DNA of 64,000 nucleotides from Pseudoduganella dura (GCF_009727155.1 NZ_WNWM01000002.1:6820001-6884000); one strand, 5' to 3'; counted from the stretch's first letter, positions 24,296-32,835 are shown. The notes: generated by a model not told the origin, from the sequence alone. A program made the numbers and translations.

Positions 24296-27252
24296 AGGCG
24301 CCGTGGCAGGCCGGCGTGCTGCTGGTGAGCGACACACCGGCGCACGAGGTTGCGCACGAGGTCAGTCATCAGGTGGAACATGAGGTAGCCCATGAGGTGG
24401 TCCATCAGGTGGTCCACGAGCTGGCCGCCAGGCTGGCGCGGGACGGCATCGAACTGCAACACGCGGCATCGGCCGATGCGGTGGCGGCGCTGTCCGGCGC
24501 CGTCCGGGCGGGCAGCCCGCCGGCCGTGTGCGTCCTGGCGGACGTGCCCGCGCCGCTGGCGCTGGCCAGGGCGCTGCGCCGCGTCTGGACCGGCGCCCTG
24601 CTGCTGGCCTGCCCGGCGCAGGCATTGCCCGCCCTGCGACGGCAGATGGGCTACATGCCGCTGCTGGGCCCCAACGTCATGCTGCTCGACGCCGGCGACC
24701 CCGCCCTCGCCGGCGAAATCGTGCGGGCCGTGCAGGCCGAGGGGCGTGCCCGCCAGTTGCGCACCACGCTGCAGCGCGCCAACGCCACGCTGGCCCCCGG
24801 CGCGGGCAACAGCGCCGGCATCGGCGCCGGCGGGTTCCAGCGACTTGCCACCGCCGAACGCTACCTCGCGCGCTTCCTCGAGCAATCGGCCGAGGCCATC
24901 GTCGGGCTGGACCAGCAGGACCGCGTGCTGTACTGGAACGACGCGGCGGCGCGACTGCTCCACCTGAGCGCGCGCGAAGCACGCGGCCGCGCCGTGCGCG
25001 ACCTGCCGTTCTGGCACGCGGACATCGGCAATGCGCTGGCGCAATTGCATACCGGCCCGGAACACGCGGTCGCCGAGGTGCGGGCGGTGCGCGGCACCAC
25101 GGTCGAGGTGCTCGAAGTGGCGCTGTCGGCCATCGCCGATGACCACGGCGCGTACGCCGGCGCCATGCTGCTGTTGCGCGACGTGTCCGAGCGCCACCGC
25201 CAGCTGGCGCTGGAACGTTCGCGCAGCAGCGAGGCGATTTCGGTGGCGAACAGCCGCTACCGCCACCTGGCCACGCTGTTCGACAGGGCGCCCGGCTTCC
25301 TGGCCGTCACGCGCGGTCCGGGCCACGTGTTCGAACTGGCGAACCGGGCCTATCTCGACACGTTCGGCGACCGCGCGCTGCTGGACCGCACGATGCACGA
25401 CGCGTTTCCGGAGCTGCGCGACCAGGCGTTCCTGGCCCTGCGCGACGAGGTGTACCGCACCGGCGAACCCTTCGTGGGGCGCGACGTGCCGGTCGGCGTG
25501 CGCCTCCGTCCCGATGCAGCCCTCGCGCAGCGCTATCTCGATTTCGTGTACCAGCCGCTGAAGGGCAAGGAGGGCCGCGTGTGGGGCATCTTCTGCCAGG
25601 GTAACGATGTGACCGAACAAAAACTGATGCGCGACGAACTGGTGGCGCACCAGAACGAGCTGGAGCGCCTGGTCGCGGAACGCACGGCCGAGCTGGAAGA
25701 AGCCCAGGCCGCCCTGCTGCATGCGCAAAAGCTCGAAGCGATCGGCAAGCTCACCGGCGGCGTGGCCCACGACTTCAACAATATCCTGCAAATCCTGCGC
25801 GCCAACCTGGAACTGCTGGCGCGGGAAGTGGACACCGCCGACGGCCCGGCGAAACGGGTGGCCAGCGCGATGGTCGCGGTCGACCGCGGCACCCGGCTCA
25901 CGGCGCAGCTGCTGGCGTTCGCGCGCCGGCAGCCGCTGCGACCGGAGCCGGTGGATCTCGCCGTGGTCGTGCGCGGCCTCGACGACATGCTGCGCCGCGC
26001 GCTGGGCGAAGCGATCGACATCGACACGGTGGTGGGAACAGCGCTGTGGGCCACGCCCGTCGACCGCGCGCAGATGGAAAACGTGCTGCTGAACCTGGCG
26101 ATCAACGCACGCGACGCGATGGACGGCGCGGGGCGCCTGACCATCGAGCTGGTGAACGTGGAACTCGACCGGGATTACGCGGCCCGGCAGGACGACCTGC
26201 AGCCCGGCCAGTACGTGATGCTGGCCGTTTCCGACACGGGCCACGGCATGTCGCCGGCGGTGTTGGCCCGCGCCGTGGAACCGTTCTTCACGACTAAGCC
26301 GGAAGGCGAAGGAACCGGCCTCGGCCTGAGCATGGCCTACGGCTTCCTGAAGCAGAGCGGCGGCCACCTGAAGATCTACAGCGAGCCCGGCAAGGGAACC
26401 TCGGTCAAGCTGTACCTGCCGCGCACCTTCGAAGCACCGCTGGAACCGGCGCGCGCGCCCGGCATCACGGTGCGCGGCGGCCACGAAACGATCCTCGTGG
26501 TGGAAGACGATGCCGATGTCCGCGCCGTCGTGACCGACGGGTTGACCGAACTGGGCTATACGGTGCTGCAGGCGCCGCATCCGGAAGCGGCGCTGGCCGT
26601 GCTGCAAAGCGGCGCCCCCATCGACCTGCTGTTCACCGATGTGGTCATGCCCGGCACGCTGCGCAGCCCGGAGCTGGCGCGCATTGCCCGCGCCATGCTG
26701 CCGGGGATCGCCGTGCTGTTCACGTCGGGCTATACGCAAAATGCGATCGTGCACGCCGGCCGCCTCGACCCCGGCGTGGAACTGCTCAGCAAACCCTACA
26801 GCCGGCAACAGCTCGCATTGCAGGTCCGCGAAGTGCTGGACAGGCACGCGGTGACGCCACCGGCACCCGGGCCAGACCCTGGTCTTGCTCCCGGCCCGGC
26901 CGCGGAACCGGCCGCGGAACCGGCCCGCCGCAAGGTGCTGGTCGTGGAAGACAACGACGACGGCCGGGAACTGCTGTGTGAAATGATCGGCTTCCTCGGC
27001 TACGAGGCCACAGGGGCCAGCAGCGGGGAAGAGGCGTTGCCGCTGCTGGAGGCGAGCCACATCCTGCTCACCGACATCGGCCTGCCGGGAATGTCGGGCC
27101 TGGACCTCGCGCGCAGGGCCCACCGCGAGCACCCGGGAGTGCGGATCGTGTTCGCCAGCGGCGGCGCGCGGCCGGAAGTCGACTTCCCGTGCGGCGCGAT
27201 CCGCAAGCCCTTCTCGATGGAGCAGCTCGAGGAAGCGCTCGGCGGCCGTTGA
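24292..27252 (+). CDS. PAS-containing hybrid sensor histidine kinase with two receivers and an N-terminal His repeat
   Basis: A 986-aa soluble kinase. The N-terminus resembles a degenerate receiver-like domain interrupted by seven histidines at residues 18, 22, 26, 30, 34, 38 and 42. PAS domains follow at about 195-300 and 320-440, then HisKA with H493 in VAHDFNNIL, an HATPase domain (about 590-720), a receiver with phospho-Asp in FTDVVMPG and a second receiver with LLTDIGLPG. A Pro/Ala-rich linker separates the receivers. Its kinase-receiver core is closely paralogous to the kinase at 48814-51306. Translation is coupled to the acyl-CoA dehydrogenase. The signal is unknown. Confidence 0.9.
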   Translation: MKAPWQAGVLLVSDTPAHEVAHEVSHQVEHEVAHEVVHQVVHELAARLARDGIELQHAASADAVAALSGAVRAGSPPAVCVLADVPAPLALARALRRVWTGALLLACPAQALPALRRQMGYMPLLGPNVMLLDAGDPALAGEIVRAVQAEGRARQLRTTLQRANATLAPGAGNSAGIGAGGFQRLATAERYLARFLEQSAEAIVGLDQQDRVLYWNDAAARLLHLSAREARGRAVRDLPFWHADIGNALAQLHTGPEHAVAEVRAVRGTTVEVLEVALSAIADDHGAYAGAMLLLRDVSERHRQLALERSRSSEAISVANSRYRHLATLFDRAPGFLAVTRGPGHVFELANRAYLDTFGDRALLDRTMHDAFPELRDQAFLALRDEVYRTGEPFVGRDVPVGVRLRPDAALAQRYLDFVYQPLKGKEGRVWGIFCQGNDVTEQKLMRDELVAHQNELERLVAERTAELEEAQAALLHAQKLEAIGKLTGGVAHDFNNILQILRANLELLAREVDTADGPAKRVASAMVAVDRGTRLTAQLLAFARRQPLRPEPVDLAVVVRGLDDMLRRALGEAIDIDTVVGTALWATPVDRAQMENVLLNLAINARDAMDGAGRLTIELVNVELDRDYAARQDDLQPGQYVMLAVSDTGHGMSPAVLARAVEPFFTTKPEGEGTGLGLSMAYGFLKQSGGHLKIYSEPGKGTSVKLYLPRTFEAPLEPARAPGITVRGGHETILVVEDDADVRAVVTDGLTELGYTVLQAPHPEAALAVLQSGAPIDLLFTDVVMPGTLRSPELARIARAMLPGIAVLFTSGYTQNAIVHAGRLDPGVELLSKPYSRQQLALQVREVLDRHAVTPPAPGPDPGLAPGPAAEPAAEPARRKVLVVEDNDDGRELLCEMIGFLGYEATGASSGEEALPLLEASHILLTDIGLPGMSGLDLARRAHREHPGVRIVFASGGARPEVDFPCGAIRKPFSMEQLEEALGGR
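24343..24417 (+). repeat. 12-bp coding tandem repeat, seven units
   Basis: Seven histidine codons occur exactly every 12 bases (24343, 24355, 24367, 24379, 24391, 24403, 24415) with (G/C)AG GTN following most of them. The unit encodes H-(E/Q)-V-x. Confidence 0.95.
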
Positions 27253-27292
27253 CGGGCCGGGAACGCACCGGTCGCCTCACTGGTGTCCCGAA

Positions 27293-28681
27293 TCAGAAAT
27301 TCATCGGCAGCCGCACCGACAGCGAAACGTCCGGCGTATCCTGCGTCAGGCCGGCGCCCACCGTCACGTTGATGGTGCGCTGGTTGTTCAGCCGGTAGGA
27401 AAACCCCATCAGCAGCGTGCCCAGCTGGGTACGCACCGAACCCGGCACCGGCACGCCATCCTGCTTCGTGCGGGACATCGAGCTGTGGTCGTAGCCGAGG
27501 CTGAGCGACGCCTTGTCGTTCAGCGCCAGGCCCACGCCGAAGTTGAAGCCGAGCACCCCGCCCGGCTTGATCTCGCCGAGCCATTCCATTGCGCCGTCCA
27601 GCACCTGCCGCTCCACGTCCTTGCGCTTCACGGTGTGCAGGTAGCTGACGCTGCCGAAGAAGATCGCCGGGTCCGACGGGAACAGCCAGGTCAGGCTCGG
27701 CTGCACGCCGTAGAACCCCGAGCCCGTGGGCAGGTCCAGCGGCAGGCCGGTGCCGGTGGCGTTCTGGCCCACGCAGCGCTGCGTGCAATCGGTGACGACT
27801 TCGAACGGGTCGCGGCCGGTACGCGACTTGATGCGCAGCCCGGCGATGTAGTACGGCTTGTCGATGCCGCCGTCGTTCAGCTGGTGGCGCAGCGACAGCT
27901 CGACGTCGCCGATCGCCCTGCCGCTGGTCTCGAACACGCGTTCGACCGCCGTGCCGGTGAACAGCTCGCGGCTCACCGTCGAATCGGAGCGGTACACGTA
28001 GGGCACGCGCAGCTCCAGTTCGGTACGGTTGGTCAGCCCATAGCGGCCGGTCATCGCCGCGGTGAACGTGTTGCGCTTGACCTCGCGCACGTCGACCAGA
28101 CCGATCAGCAGCGCCGGAATGATCGTGTAGCCCACCAGCGCCACGCGGTTGCTCGACGAATAGCCGAACTGGAACGATGGTTCCAGCACGTACCTGCCGC
28201 GCGCCGTCAGCACGCCGGGCGCTTCGAACAGGGGCGCCACTTCGGGCGGCCGGCTGTCGCGCTGCGGCGCCTGGCCGACGGCCGGCGCGGCCGGTGCCGG
28301 GCCCGGCATCGGTGCCTGCCCCGGCGGCTGCAGCGGCGGCTGCGGCTGCGACTGCGGCGTGCCGCCCGTGCCCCGCAGCGCCTCGAGCGCCGCCGCCGCC
28401 ATCGGGCGCTGCGCCGGCACGGCCGCGGCCCGCGGCGCACCCGCCTGCGGCCACAACTCGGGGATGACGGCCTGCCGCTGCGCGGCCAGTTCGGCGCGCA
28501 TCTGCCTGAGCAGCTCGCGCTGCTCGGCCAGCTCCTGCTTCAGTTCGCGCAGCTCGGCGGAAAGCTCGGCCGGGGAGCGCCCGCCCGCGGGATCCGGCGG
28601 CGGCTCCTGCTGCGCGAAGGCGCTGAGCATGCACAACGATAGACCGGCCGGGCCGGCACGCAGGATCTGGGGAAGCGGCAT
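27293..28681 (-). CDS. FapF-like outer-membrane beta-barrel with N-terminal coiled coil
   Basis: A 462-aa exported protein. A signal peptide (about 1-23, ending AFAQQ) is followed by a Glu/Leu/Arg coiled coil (about 38-72), a Pro/Ala/Gln-rich linker (about 75-150) and a C-terminal barrel of alternating beta strands (about 165-462) ending in phenylalanine, the usual outer-membrane insertion signal. This order matches FapF, the trimeric channel that exports Pseudomonas functional amyloid; the barrel also resembles the phenol-degradation MetA type. AGGAGA precedes the ATG at 28681. It is the last gene of a five-gene operon containing a C39 peptidase, as fapF is in Pseudomonas. Homology to FapF is inferred from architecture and context. 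Confidence 0.75.
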   Translation of the reverse strand: MPLPQILRAGPAGLSLCMLSAFAQQEPPPDPAGGRSPAELSAELRELKQELAEQRELLRQMRAELAAQRQAVIPELWPQAGAPRAAAVPAQRPMAAAALEALRGTGGTPQSQPQPPLQPPGQAPMPGPAPAAPAVGQAPQRDSRPPEVAPLFEAPGVLTARGRYVLEPSFQFGYSSSNRVALVGYTIIPALLIGLVDVREVKRNTFTAAMTGRYGLTNRTELELRVPYVYRSDSTVSRELFTGTAVERVFETSGRAIGDVELSLRHQLNDGGIDKPYYIAGLRIKSRTGRDPFEVVTDCTQRCVGQNATGTGLPLDLPTGSGFYGVQPSLTWLFPSDPAIFFGSVSYLHTVKRKDVERQVLDGAMEWLGEIKPGGVLGFNFGVGLALNDKASLSLGYDHSSMSRTKQDGVPVPGSVRTQLGTLLMGFSYRLNNQRTINVTVGAGLTQDTPDVSLSVRLPMNF

Positions 28682-28707
28682 GCGTTGTTCTCCTTGGTCG
28701 TGTGCCC

Positions 28708-29196
28708 TCAGCGCGGCACGATGGCGGTCGACAGTGCCTGGCGCAGGCTGTCGCCGAAATTGAGGTCCTTCATGATCGACGCGCTGTTGACGGTCGCATC
28801 GATCGTGGTCTGGGCGCGGATCAGCTGGTTGTTGACGCTGTTCTGCAGCACCAGGCCCATCGCCGGCGGATTCTCCAGCAGCAGCGCGTTGCCGGCGCCA
28901 AACTGGGCCGTGTGGAACGACGCCGTGCCGATGCCGGCCGCGGCGGCTTTCGCCACGTCCGGCACGGCCATCTGGCTGCTGGCGATCGTGTTGCCGTTCA
29001 GGCTCAGCAGGCGATCGACGGACAGCGAGACCAGCAGGCCGTTGCCGGCATCGAAGCCGCCGCGCGAGCCGGCCAGCAGCGTTTCGTCGACGGCGAGCCA
29101 GCCGTCCGGCGGGCTGTCGGCCCGCGCGGCGGGCGCGCACAGCAAGGACAGCAGGGACAGCGAGCACAGATACGGCGCCGGCCACAATGGTTTCAT
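28708..29196 (-). CDS. Small exported protein with double-glycine-like site (FapE position)
   Basis: A 162-aa protein with a signal peptide (about 1-26) and the segment VDETLLAGSRGG ending at residue 47, which resembles the leader cleaved by C39 peptidases. The rest is rich in Asn, Ala, Leu and Ser, with LENPPAMGLVLQNSVNNQL near 110-128. That block resembles the IQNSGANVLIQNATI block of the small protein encoded two genes upstream, so the two are probably distant paralogues. It lies between the C39 peptidase and the barrel gene, the position of fapE in Pseudomonas. GGGGAG supports the start. It may be a minor fibre subunit or an export partner. Confidence 0.65.
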   Translation of the reverse strand: MKPLWPAPYLCSLSLLSLLCAPAARADSPPDGWLAVDETLLAGSRGGFDAGNGLLVSLSVDRLLSLNGNTIASSQMAVPDVAKAAAAGIGTASFHTAQFGAGNALLLENPPAMGLVLQNSVNNQLIRAQTTIDATVNSASIMKDLNFGDSLRQALSTAIVPR

Positions 29197-29223
29197 GGTT
29201 GTCTCCCCAGCATGATTGTTTCC

Positions 29224-29907
29224 CTAATAGTCGCCGGCGTCGAACTTGGGCAGCGTGATGCGCTGCAGGCTGTCGCGCTCCAGTGCCAGGCCGGGCTGCA
29301 GGCGCGGCGCCACGGCCCAGTCTTCCTCGGCATTGAAACGGGGCTTGCCCGGCCGGCCGTGGATCACGAACAGCAGCTGGTTCAGCCAGATCTTTTCAAA
29401 CGCGGCGCGCGGCATCGCGCGGGTGCCGCCCGCGGGATCGCCCAGCAGAACGCGCCCTTCCCGCACGCCCTTCACGACCACGAAGTGGTGGTAGCCATGC
29501 TCGGCCACCAGCACGATGGCGGGAAAGCCCGACTTCGCCAGCTCGTCCAGCGGCTGCTGGAAGCCGTCCGCCGTGAACCCGTGCGCGCCCAGGAAGCCCT
29601 TCATGTCGAGCAGCGAAAACCCTTCGCGGCGAATGCGTGCCTGGTCGCCGCGCTGGAACATCTCTGCGAATGCCTGCTGCTCGGTGACCGGATAGCCGTA
29701 GTGATAGGTGAGCAGCGTGGCCAGCGCCGCCGACCCGCAGCTGAAATCGAACTGCTGGCGCACCGTCGACAGGTAGCGCACTTCCTTCATGCTCTTGACG
29801 CGCAGCGTCACCGGCCCGCCGCCCGCGAGCGGCAGGTCGGCCGCCCGCGCCGCCGGCACCGCGATGAACACGGCGGCAAGCGCCGTTGCCACCCGCCGCG
29901 CCGTCAT
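29224..29907 (-). CDS. C39-family cysteine peptidase, FapD-like
   Basis: A 227-aa exported stand-alone C39 (bacteriocin-processing) peptidase. A signal peptide covers about 1-22. The catalytic residues are C57 in DFSCGSAA, H141 in the YHHFVVV motif and D157 in LLGDPAG; the oxyanion Gln is probably Q51 or Q52. Unlike bacteriocin exporters it has no ABC transporter domains, as in FapD. The start ATG overlaps the upstream stop by four bases (ATGA). Its likely substrates are the double-glycine-like sites of the two small neighbours. A C-terminal extension of about 40 residues follows the peptidase fold. Confidence 0.85.
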   Translation of the reverse strand: MTARRVATALAAVFIAVPAARAADLPLAGGGPVTLRVKSMKEVRYLSTVRQQFDFSCGSAALATLLTYHYGYPVTEQQAFAEMFQRGDQARIRREGFSLLDMKGFLGAHGFTADGFQQPLDELAKSGFPAIVLVAEHGYHHFVVVKGVREGRVLLGDPAGGTRAMPRAAFEKIWLNQLLFVIHGRPGKPRFNAEEDWAVAPRLQPGLALERDSLQRITLPKFDAGDY

Positions 29908-30392
29908 CGCATCTGCAGGTTGACGATCGTGGCGTTCTGGATCAGCACGTTGGCGCCCGAGTTCTGGATCACCATCGGCAAGCCCGACGCATTGCTGAAC
30001 GCGCCATCGGTGATGATGTTGGCGCCGGTGACCACGTTGGTGGCTGCGTTGTTGCCCACCGTGCCGCCCAGTTTCATGTCGCTCCACGGCGTGTCGGTGC
30101 CGCCGCGCAGTTCGGCCAGGCGGTCGTCGCCGATTGCCCTTGCTGCCCCGCCGTGCGGTGAAGGCAGCGCCAGCGCGGGCAGCGCGGGCGCGGGCGCCGT
30201 GCCGGCCGCCACCGCGAACTCGCGCGGCGCGGTGGTGGCCGCCCCTGCCTGCGGTGGCTGCGCGTGGGCGCCCAGCCACCCGGTGGCCAGCAGCGCCGCC
30301 CCGCAGGCCCGCGCCAGGCCCGCCGTTCGCCGCGCCCGATGGCGCGGCCCGCTGTGCATCATTGTCCGCATCATGCTTTGCTGGTCATGCAT
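29904..30392 (-). CDS. Small exported protein with double-glycine leader-like site
   Basis: A 162-aa protein. A basic N-terminus leads into a hydrophobic segment (about 25-45), then an Ala/Pro-rich stretch, then IGDDRLAELRGG ending at residue 98. This agrees well with the double-glycine leader consensus (acidic residues, Leu-x-x-Leu, Gly-Gly). The following ~64 residues are Asn/Gly/Ala-rich and end in a beta-forming VIQNSGANVLIQNATIVNLQ block. AGGAGG precedes the ATG at 30392. Translation is coupled to the C39 peptidase gene downstream. It may be a nucleator or minor component of the putative fibre. Confidence 0.65.
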   Translation of the reverse strand: MHDQQSMMRTMMHSGPRHRARRTAGLARACGAALLATGWLGAHAQPPQAGAATTAPREFAVAAGTAPAPALPALALPSPHGGAARAIGDDRLAELRGGTDTPWSDMKLGGTVGNNAATNVVTGANIITDGAFSNASGLPMVIQNSGANVLIQNATIVNLQMR

Positions 30393-30452
30393 GTCGCCTC
30401 CTCGATGTCCGGAAAGCCGCCGCCCGGAAGACCGGACGGCGGCCTGGTCGAA

Positions 30453-30470
30453 GCCGGCCCGCGGGCCGGC
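30453..30470 (-). terminator. Perfect GC palindrome after the Gly-rich gene (possible attenuator)
   Basis: GCCGGCCCGCGGGCCGGC is a perfect palindrome 14 bases after the Gly-rich gene stop. There is no T-run, so it may lower, not stop, transcription into the four downstream genes or protect the upstream mRNA end. Confidence 0.45.
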
Positions 30471-30483
30471 CGGTGCGCTCCGC

Positions 30484-32751
30484 TTAGCGGCCCACGCCCA
30501 GGTTGGCCTGCACGTTGATGCTTTGCTGCACGAGCGAGCTGATGCCGCTGCTCTGGCTGATGACGGAAATGCCGGCCGCCGATTGCGCCACGCCGCTCAT
30601 CGTGTTCGACATGTTGAACACACCGGCATTGACGGTGTTGGTGCCGCCGGCACCGCCCGTGCCGCCCGCGGCATTGCCCGCGGTCGCCGAAGCCGTCGTG
30701 GCGCCGGTCGCGCCGCCGGCCCCGCCGCTGCCCGCACCGCCGGCACCGCCCGCACCGCCGTCGCCGGCCGTGGCATTGCCGTTGGTCGCGGCACCGCCGG
30801 TGCCGGCGCCGCCCGTCGTGGTGCCCGCCGTGGCGGTACCGCCCGTGGCCGCGCCGCCTGCCGCACCGGCACCGGCGGTGTTTTCCGCCGAGCCGCTGGC
30901 CGCGCCGGTGCCACCGGCGGCACCGGCCGCGCCGGCACCGGCCACGCTGGAGCCGCTGCCACCCGCCGCACCGTTGCCGCCGGTGCCGCCGGTGCCGGCC
31001 GCGCCCGCGCCGCCCGTCGTGCTGGCCGTGGCGCCGGCACCGCCGGCGCCGCTGGTGTTGGTGCCGCCCGCCGCGCCCGCGCCGCCGGTGTTGGTTCCCG
31101 CCGTGCTGGCACCGCCCGCCGATCCCGAGCCGCCGGCCGCGCCCGCGCCGCCCGTGGTGCTGGCCGTCGCGCCCGCGCCACCGGCGCCGCTGGTGTTGGT
31201 GCCGCCTGCCGCACCCGCGCCGGCCGTGTTGCTGCCTGCCGCGCCGGCACCGCCGGCTTCCCCGGCACCGCCGGCCGCGCCCGCGCCGCCCGCAGCCCCG
31301 GCACCGCCCGCGCCGCCCGTGTTGGTGCCTGCGGTGGCCGTGGTGGCGCCCGTGGTGGCCGAACCACCCGTGCCGGAACCGCCCGAGCCCGCGCCGCCGG
31401 TGCCCGTGCCGCCGGTGCCTGCCGCGCCGGTGCCGGTGCCTGCCGTTGCCGTGCCGGTGCCGGCACCGGCGGTCTGGTCGCCCGACGTGCCGGGATTGGT
31501 GCCCGATGGCGTGCCGGTCGTGTTGCTGGCGGTGGACCCGCCGCTGGTCGCACCGCCGGCACTGCCCGTACCGCCAATACCCGTAGCACCGGTACCGTTG
31601 CCGCCAGGGCCGTTGCCGCCCCAGCCACCGGCCGCCGTGGCGGTGCCGCTCGCGCTGGTATTGCCCGACGAGGCGCTGCCGCCCGCCGCGCCGGAACCGC
31701 CGGCGCCACCGGCGCCGCCTGCCGCGCCGCTGCCGCCGCTGCCGCCAGCCCCGCCGGTTGCGGCACCCGTGTAGCCGCCGGAACCGCCCTGTCCGCCGTT
31801 GGCATAGCCGCTGCCGCCGCCGGCGCCGCCGGTTGCCGCGCCGGCCAGGCCACCCGCGCCGCCCGCCGCGCCGCTGCCGCCCGCACCGCCCGCGCCGCCG
31901 TTGGCGTTGCCGGTACTGCCGCCGGCGCCGCCGGCCCCGCCGCTGGCATTGCCGCTGCCGCCACCGGCACCGCCGGTCGCCGCGCCGGCCAGGCCGCCCG
32001 CGCCGCCGCTACCGGCACCGCCTGCCGCGCCACTGCCGCCCGCGCCGCCGTAGCCGTCGGAGCTGGTGCCGCCGGCACCGCCCGCGCCACCCGTGCCGCC
32101 GGCGCCGCCGGCGCCCGACGTGGCCCCGCTTGCCGCACCGCCGGCACCGCCGGCGCCGGCATAGGCCGCGCCGGTGTTGGCGTTGCCGCCCGTGGCGGCG
32201 CCGCCAGTGCCTGCGCCGCCGTTGGCGCTACCGTTGGTCGCCACGCCGCCGATCGAACCGGAGGCGCCCGCGCCGCCCTGCCCGGCCGCGCCGTTGCCGC
32301 CGGTGGCGCTGGCGTTGCCGCCGCCCGCGCTGCCACCCATGCCGCCGGCGCCGGTGCCGCCGTTGGCGTTGCCGCTGTTGGTGGCGACATTGCCGATGTT
32401 CTGCACGTTGTTGCCGGTGACGGTGCCCGTCAGCGTGCTGACGGCGGTGGCCGTCGAGGTGTTGAAGGCGTTATCGAGGCTGGACGTGGCCGTGGCGCCG
32501 TTGTTCGCGGCGGCGGCACCGATGGCCAGCGCGCGGGCGTCGCCACTGCTGTTGTTGTTGGCGTTGGCCTGACTGGAATCGTTGTTGCGGTTGGAGCTGG
32601 AATCATTGTTGCGATTGCTGCTGCTGTCCTGTACCGCCGACGCGTTGTCGGTGGCATGGGCACCGGCGCCGCTCTGCGTCGTCGTGGTCTGGGCCTGCGC
32701 CCCAACGCTGAAGGCAAGTGCGATTGCTGCGGCAAGCATGGTTTTTTTCAT
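30484..32751 (-). CDS. Gly/Ala-rich repeat protein, putative surface fibre subunit
   Basis: A 755-aa exported protein. The signal peptide is about residues 1-20 (ending VGAQA). An Asn/Ser/Asp-rich region (about 20-75) with a duplicated SSSNRNND block and an Ala/Thr/Asn region with NNVQNIGNVATNSGNANGG follow. Residues ~130-690 are almost entirely Gly, Ala, Thr, Ser and Asn in GGAGGAG-type repeats, with one unit of about 25 residues repeated (GGTNTSGAGGAGATAST). The C-terminal ~50 residues are non-repetitive and Gln/Ser/Val-rich (VISQSSGISSLVQQSINVQ). It is the first gene of the Fap-like operon, behind a sigma-54 promoter, and fits the role of the main exported polymer. GAGGAT precedes the ATG at 32751. 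Confidence 0.75.
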   Translation of the reverse strand: MKKTMLAAAIALAFSVGAQAQTTTTQSGAGAHATDNASAVQDSSSNRNNDSSSNRNNDSSQANANNNSSGDARALAIGAAAANNGATATSSLDNAFNTSTATAVSTLTGTVTGNNVQNIGNVATNSGNANGGTGAGGMGGSAGGGNASATGGNGAAGQGGAGASGSIGGVATNGSANGGAGTGGAATGGNANTGAAYAGAGGAGGAASGATSGAGGAGGTGGAGGAGGTSSDGYGGAGGSGAAGGAGSGGAGGLAGAATGGAGGGSGNASGGAGGAGGSTGNANGGAGGAGGSGAAGGAGGLAGAATGGAGGGSGYANGGQGGSGGYTGAATGGAGGSGGSGAAGGAGGAGGSGAAGGSASSGNTSASGTATAAGGWGGNGPGGNGTGATGIGGTGSAGGATSGGSTASNTTGTPSGTNPGTSGDQTAGAGTGTATAGTGTGAAGTGGTGTGGAGSGGSGTGGSATTGATTATAGTNTGGAGGAGAAGGAGAAGGAGEAGGAGAAGSNTAGAGAAGGTNTSGAGGAGATASTTGGAGAAGGSGSAGGASTAGTNTGGAGAAGGTNTSGAGGAGATASTTGGAGAAGTGGTGGNGAAGGSGSSVAGAGAAGAAGGTGAASGSAENTAGAGAAGGAATGGTATAGTTTGGAGTGGAATNGNATAGDGGAGGAGGAGSGGAGGATGATTASATAGNAAGGTGGAGGTNTVNAGVFNMSNTMSGVAQSAAGISVISQSSGISSLVQQSINVQANLGVGR
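30650..32390 (-). repeat. GC-rich coding repeats of the Gly/Ala-rich gene
   Basis: Degenerate 9- and 12-base units encoding GGA, GAG and GAA triplets fill this stretch. Two longer near-identical copies lie at about 31010-31090 and 31140-31220. The opposite strand therefore shows long but artificial Pro/Ala frames. Confidence 0.85.
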
Positions 32752-32819
32752 TTGATCCTCACTGAAGTAGTTGGCCAATTCACCCTCCGAGAAACGTCGT
32801 TCCTCAGCGGCCTCTTCAA

Positions 32820-32835
32820 TGCAAGCTTGATGCCA
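32820..32835 (-). promoter_or_regulatory. Sigma-54 (-24/-12) promoter of the Fap-like operon
   Basis: The minus strand reads TGGCATCAAGCTTGCA: GG and GC are separated by exactly 10 bases, and the flanks match the TGGCAY-N5-TTGCW consensus. It lies about 70 bases upstream of the Gly-rich gene start, which leaves a leader of about 55 bases. Confidence 0.8.

Noticed and set aside
30503..31774. Long Pro/Ala-rich frame on the plus strand opposite the Gly-rich gene
   Set aside because: It is the mirror of GGC/GCC repeats. No signal peptide or ribosome binding site, and the minus frame has export signal, promoter and operon context.
30650..32390. CRISPR-like periodicity
   Set aside because: The repeats are degenerate 9-12-base coding units without spacers of constant length.
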